This document shows positions 29,925 to 33,109 of a stretch of 33,109 nt of DNA, piece after piece; the stretch's first letter is position 1; the number at the start of each line of letters is the position of its first letter. Below the pieces are notes generated by a model. That model saw only the letters and a program-made list of their open reading frames with translations. It did not search any database and was not told where the DNA came from. The position numbers and the translations under genes were made by a program. Source of the DNA: Bacteroidota bacterium (GTDB lineage Bacteria > Bacteroidota > Bacteroidia > Cytophagales > Cyclobacteriaceae); the NCBI GenBank assembly GCA_018266395.1, contig JAFEAM010000005.1, positions 21,577 to 54,685 on the forward strand, written 5' to 3'.

Positions 29925-30096
29925 ATGAGGTCTTTTTGATCTGCACAGGTTGCGGCAAGGATGACTCCTGTCCGCAGTCTCACCAATTTCATAATTTCAA
30001 TTCACAAGGCGAGGCATTCAATTCCGTACGCTCCCGGGAATAAATACCCTTGCACCCTTGTCTAATAGGCGAAAGGGTCAAAAAACCGCTCAATTC

Positions 30097-30630
30097 ATGG
30101 AAGTTTCAGACGAAGTACTTGTGCAACGGTCCCGTCAGGGTGATGCTCAGGCTTTCAAGGAACTGGTGAATCGCCATGAGGGCAAGGTGGCAGGCGTGGT
30201 GCAGTCTATGCTTGGAGATACTCAGGAAACCCAGGATGTAGGGCAGGAGGTATTTGTCCGGTTCTATCAGGCGCTCGACCAGTTCAAAGGTCAGTCGGCC
30301 GTAAGCACCTACCTGATCAGGATTGCCATTAACCTGTCATTGAATGAGCTTAAAAGAAGGAAGAAGAGGAATATGCTTTTTGCGAAAGAGGAGGAGGGGG
30401 TTAATACAAGCAGCCCGGACAGCAAGAATGACCTGAAAGAAGTCATTGTGTATGAACTCAACAGGCTCGATCCTGACTTTCAGTCGGTTGTGACGCTGAG
30501 ATTGATCGAAGGATATTCCACTGTAGAAACAGCAGAGATTCTCGGGATTCCACTCGGGACAGTATTGAGCAGGCTTTCAAGGGCACAGAAGAAATTGAAA
30601 TCGGTATTGGCTAAACATATGGATCTATGA
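30097..30630 (+). CDS. ECF sigma factor (sigma-70 family)
   Basis: A 177-residue extracytoplasmic-function sigma factor. Region 2: DAQAFKELVNRHEGKVAGVV, TQETQDVGQEVFVRFYQAL; region 4: LDPDFQSVVTLRLIEGYSTVE followed by AEILGIPLGTVLSRLSRAQ. Start choice: ATG 30097 (MEVSDEVLVQRS) gives the usual short lead; an in-frame TTG at 30058 would add 13 basic residues. It is the first gene of a tight operon: it overlaps the next gene by ATGA (30627) and is followed by a Spy/CpxP-like protein, the layout of an envelope-stress regulon. Its stimulus is unknown. Confidence 0.93.
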   Translation: MEVSDEVLVQRSRQGDAQAFKELVNRHEGKVAGVVQSMLGDTQETQDVGQEVFVRFYQALDQFKGQSAVSTYLIRIAINLSLNELKRRKKRNMLFAKEEEGVNTSSPDSKNDLKEVIVYELNRLDPDFQSVVTLRLIEGYSTVETAEILGIPLGTVLSRLSRAQKKLKSVLAKHMDL

Positions 30631-31046
30631 AACATGAGAAGATTGAGGATCTGTTTCTGAAGTCGCTGGAAGAAAACATCTCCGATGCAGAACGCAAGGA
30701 ACTGTCCGGAGCCATGGAGGCGGATGAACAACTGGCCAAAGATATGTCCGGCTATCTCATCATGCGCGAAGAAGTGCGCCGTAAAAGACCGGCAACGTTC
30801 GGTCCTTACTTTGCATCAAGGGTGGTGGCGAAAATTCAGAACATGAAAGTCGAGATCGACAAGCAGATCATGTTCTTCTTCCGCAGGTATCAGTTGGCGG
30901 CTCTCGGCGTCCTGGTGGCGCTGTTGACCATCAACATCGTGTTTTCCGATCAGTTGAATCTGCCCTCCGTGCTTGGGCTTAACGATGACAATACAGCCGA
31001 TGAAGAGTTGGTTTCATTTGACTTTTACAATCACTTTAACGAATAA
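30627..31046 (+). CDS. single-pass membrane anti-sigma-like protein
   Basis: A 139-residue protein overlapping the sigma gene by 4 bases (ATGA). The cytosolic part (residues 1-85) is helical, with KHEKIEDLFLKSLEENISDAE and LSGAMEADEQLAKDMSGYL, the LxxxLSxxEAxEL-like arrangement of anti-sigma N-terminal regions. One membrane helix at ~88-106 (YQLAALGVLVALLTINIVF) follows, then ~30 acidic residues outside. No zinc-binding HxxxCxxC motif is present, so it is not the ZAS type. Its place directly after the sigma gene makes an anti-sigma role likely; no direct sequence proof. Confidence 0.75.
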   Translation: MKHEKIEDLFLKSLEENISDAERKELSGAMEADEQLAKDMSGYLIMREEVRRKRPATFGPYFASRVVAKIQNMKVEIDKQIMFFFRRYQLAALGVLVALLTINIVFSDQLNLPSVLGLNDDNTADEELVSFDFYNHFNE

Positions 31047-31052
31047 GAAATC

Positions 31053-31469
31053 ATGACTGCTGATAGAAAGAAAGCGATCCTGTTCCTGAGTATAACTTTT
31101 GTGCTGGGACTTCTTATCGGTGCCCTGTTGCCTGGATTCTTCTGGCATATGAGACACGGTGCCGAAGGCAGGGAAGGCAACAGGATGGAGAGAAGAGGTC
31201 AGAGGCCTGAAAATCATAAAACCCGGTTTGAACACATGATGTTCAGGGTAATAAAGCCCGATTCTGCCCAGGCCAAAGAGTTGCGGCAAATCTTTGACGA
31301 AACATCAGGGAAAATTGAAGTGCTTCAGAGCGGCTCCAACACAAGGATGACGGAGATAATGGACTCAATGAAAATGAAAGTCAATCCCATCCTTACGGAC
31401 GAGCAGAAAAAGAGATTCGAAGAATTCTCAGCAAGGGCAAGGGAGCGAAGATTGAAGAATGAAAGGTAA
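31053..31469 (+). CDS. membrane-anchored Spy/CpxP-like periplasmic protein
   Basis: A 138-residue protein six bases after the anti-sigma-like gene. An N-terminal membrane anchor (residues ~7-30, AILFLSITFVLGLLIGALLPG) precedes a highly charged, helical periplasmic part: RFEHMMFRVIKPDSAQAKELRQI, TRMTEIMDSMKMKVNPILTDEQKKRFEEF. The L-x-x-I-x(20-30)-M-x(5-10)-V-x-x-I-L-T-x-E-Q-[KR]-x-[KR][FY] pattern is that of Spy/CpxP/heavy-metal-sensor-resistance proteins (LTxxQ motif), which sense or buffer envelope stress. Third gene of the sigma operon, probably both a target and modulator of it. Confidence 0.75.
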   Translation: MTADRKKAILFLSITFVLGLLIGALLPGFFWHMRHGAEGREGNRMERRGQRPENHKTRFEHMMFRVIKPDSAQAKELRQIFDETSGKIEVLQSGSNTRMTEIMDSMKMKVNPILTDEQKKRFEEFSARARERRLKNER

Positions 31470-31501
31470 ATCAGGAATCTGAACAGCCGTGAATTCTCTT
31501 T

Positions 31502-33109
31502 TCAGCCTTTGATTCTTGCCTTCACCCAATCCCGGGCATTCACAAACGCTTCCACCCAGGGGCCTACTTCGTCCAACTGTTTGTTCCGAGTATAATGCGG
31601 CCAGTTCCAGGGAAAGAGCGAGCGTTCAATGTGCGGCATGATGGCGAGGTGCCGCCCATCGTGGGAGCATACTGCTGCAATACCGTCCTGCGAGTCATTT
31701 GGATTGCCAGGGTATTCCTTGTAACCGTAGCTGGCAGCCACCTGTATCCTGGTGCCGGAATCCACCACAAACTTACCTTCACCATGTGCGAGCCAGACAC
31801 CCAGCCGGGATCCTGCATAGGAATGAAGCATCACTGAATTATTTTCGGGAATCTCGATCGAGATGAACGCTGATTCGAATTTACCGGATCCATTGTGGTG
31901 CATCTTGGGGTGGTCCTCCATCTTCAGATCGCGGTACACCAACCCCAACTCCATCATCAGCTGGCAGCCATTGCACACGCCCAGGCTCAGCGTATCCTCT
32001 CTCGCATAAAAATTATCAAGAGCCTTTCTTGCTTTCTCATTATAGAGAAATGCGCCAGCCCAGCCTTTGGCGGAACCCAAAACGTCGGAATTCGAGAAGC
32101 CGCCGACGAACACAATCATATTGACTTCCTCAAGATTCTCCCGCCCGCTTACCAGGTCGGTCATGTGTACATCCTTTACGTCGAACCCTGCGAGGTAAAG
32201 TGCGTAGGCCATTTCCCTGTCTCCGTTTACACCCTTCTCCCGTATGATCGCTGCACGTATGCCTGACGGAGTGCGCCTTGGGGCATTGATCCCATAGGTT
32301 GACAGCCTGCCGTCAAATCTTGCCTGGTACCGGTAGGTTAGTTGCTGTTGGAAAATATTGGCTCGCCTTTTATCAGCGTGACCTGGCCGCTGCAGCTGAT
32401 CCATCAGAAACGAAGTCCTGAACCAGGTTTGTCTCAGAACAGGTATGTCGAAAGTATGGGCTTTACCTCTGTAATCTATCTCGAGCCAGGTACCTCGAAC
32501 AGGTTCCCCAAGAATATGGAATGGAATGTTGTGTGTGGTAAGCTCAAGCAAAGCCTCGTGCTGTACTTGCAGTACCAAAGAAGGATTCTCGTTGAAGAGT
32601 ACTTTCACCCAATCGTTGCCGAGAGCGGTGAGATCCACCCTCATGCCCATTTCCTTGTTCGGAAAGCACATCTCCAAAAGGGTGGTGATCAGGCCACCTG
32701 CCGACACATCATGTCCTGCTACGACCAGATTCTTACGGATCAGTCCCTGGACCGTTTCAAAGGCCTTGATAAAATGAGAGGCATCAGCTATCCGTGGCAC
32801 CTCTTCGCCGAGCTCGTTCAAAACCTGAGCCAGTGCGCTTCCTCCAAGTTGGAGATCATGTTTGCTGAAATCGATGTGTATCAGTTTGGTGCCTGAGATG
32901 TCTTTCAGATCAGGCGAGATGGTCTTGCGCACATCTTCAACTTCAGCCGCAGCAGAGATGATAACCGTACCCGGAGAAATGACTGTCGAGCCGTCCGGGT
33001 ACTTCTGCGTCATGGAAAGGGAATCTTTTCCGGTAGGGATGTTGATTCCGAGCGCCCTTGCAAAGGCACTTACGGATTCCACGGCTGCATACAACCTTGC
33101 ATTTTCTCC
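31502..33109 (-). CDS. purL: phosphoribosylformylglycinamidine synthase, C-terminal part (5' partial, runs off the window)
   Basis: FGAM synthase catalyses the fourth step of purine synthesis. The gene is on the minus strand and its reading frame is open at the right edge of the window, so about 535 C-terminal residues of a ~1,200-1,300-residue enzyme are seen. Visible parts: the ATP-binding synthase half (FARALGINIPTGKDSLSMTQ, HDVSAGGLITTLLEM), then the fused glutaminase domain with RAAIIREKGVNGDREMAYAL, the nucleophile cysteine in LSLGVCNGCQLM, and HGEGKFVV. It ends FPWNWPHYTRN followed by a short tail. This is the large single-chain form (synthase plus glutaminase) and not the PurL/Q/S split form. 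It converges with the sigma-operon Spy-like gene, with 32 bases between stops. Confidence 0.95.
   Translation of the reverse strand, partial: GENARLYAAVESVSAFARALGINIPTGKDSLSMTQKYPDGSTVISPGTVIISAAAEVEDVRKTISPDLKDISGTKLIHIDFSKHDLQLGGSALAQVLNELGEEVPRIADASHFIKAFETVQGLIRKNLVVAGHDVSAGGLITTLLEMCFPNKEMGMRVDLTALGNDWVKVLFNENPSLVLQVQHEALLELTTHNIPFHILGEPVRGTWLEIDYRGKAHTFDIPVLRQTWFRTSFLMDQLQRPGHADKRRANIFQQQLTYRYQARFDGRLSTYGINAPRRTPSGIRAAIIREKGVNGDREMAYALYLAGFDVKDVHMTDLVSGRENLEEVNMIVFVGGFSNSDVLGSAKGWAGAFLYNEKARKALDNFYAREDTLSLGVCNGCQLMMELGLVYRDLKMEDHPKMHHNGSGKFESAFISIEIPENNSVMLHSYAGSRLGVWLAHGEGKFVVDSGTRIQVAASYGYKEYPGNPNDSQDGIAAVCSHDGRHLAIMPHIERSLFPWNWPHYTRNKQLDEVGPWVEAFVNARDWVKARIKG

Noticed and set aside
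1..33109. CRISPR array, rRNA operon, prophage or insertion sequence
   Set aside because: No regularly spaced identical repeats, no rRNA sequence, no transposase, integrase or phage structural gene was seen.

Overview
The window looks like a chromosomal segment of a Bacteroidota bacterium, most likely a member of the Cytophagales or a close relative. The evidence is a gliding-motility/type IX secretion C-terminal sorting domain at the left edge, several exact copies of the Bacteroidota -7 promoter element (TAnnTTTG), few Shine-Dalgarno sites, many short lipoproteins and PepSY-like proteins, ECF sigma factors paired with membrane anti-sigma proteins, and TPR-type membrane histidine kinases.

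Layout: 1-4278 holds the tail of a T9SS cargo protein, then fabD, folK and sppA. 4279-6935 is a gene-poor, repeat-rich accessory island. It contains a decayed two-gene cassette between inverted repeats, a perfect 24-bp palindrome, hairpin arrays, a direct repeat on both sides of a small lipoprotein gene, and a 12-bp-period repeat. 6936-9289 carries an unknown small protein, a YedK/HMCES-type DNA-protein crosslink protein, two paralogous two-helix membrane peptides and a lipoprotein with a Cys/Gly-rich zipper tail. 9546-15143 is a signalling cluster: a LuxR-type response regulator, a soluble sensor-less histidine kinase, a membrane TPR protein without a kinase domain, two tiny exported peptides on the opposite strand, and a full-length TPR histidine kinase paralogous to the kinase-less one.

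15379-19993 is housekeeping: metG, pth, the L25/Ctc ribosomal protein gene, prs and a tRNA-Gln. The last four are on the minus strand and probably form one transcription unit headed by the tRNA. 20098-25465 has a DUF4136 lipoprotein, phosphoenolpyruvate carboxylase, an exported serine hydrolase and an exported O-methyltransferase. 25550-31469 contains PepSY-like proteins, a beta-propeller protein and two ECF sigma operons. One sigma gene lacks a standard start codon for its conserved N-terminus and overlaps an unusual anti-sigma/outer-membrane-barrel fusion; the other is followed by an anti-sigma-like protein and a Spy/CpxP-like protein. The window ends in the C-terminal half of purL on the minus strand.

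The best candidates for something undescribed are the TPR sensor/tiny-peptide cluster (9546-15143), the degraded GNAT-like cassette between inverted repeats (4456-5269), and the zipper-lipoprotein/small-membrane-protein group (8027-9289). All functional statements come from reading the translated sequence and recalling protein families; no database search was possible.
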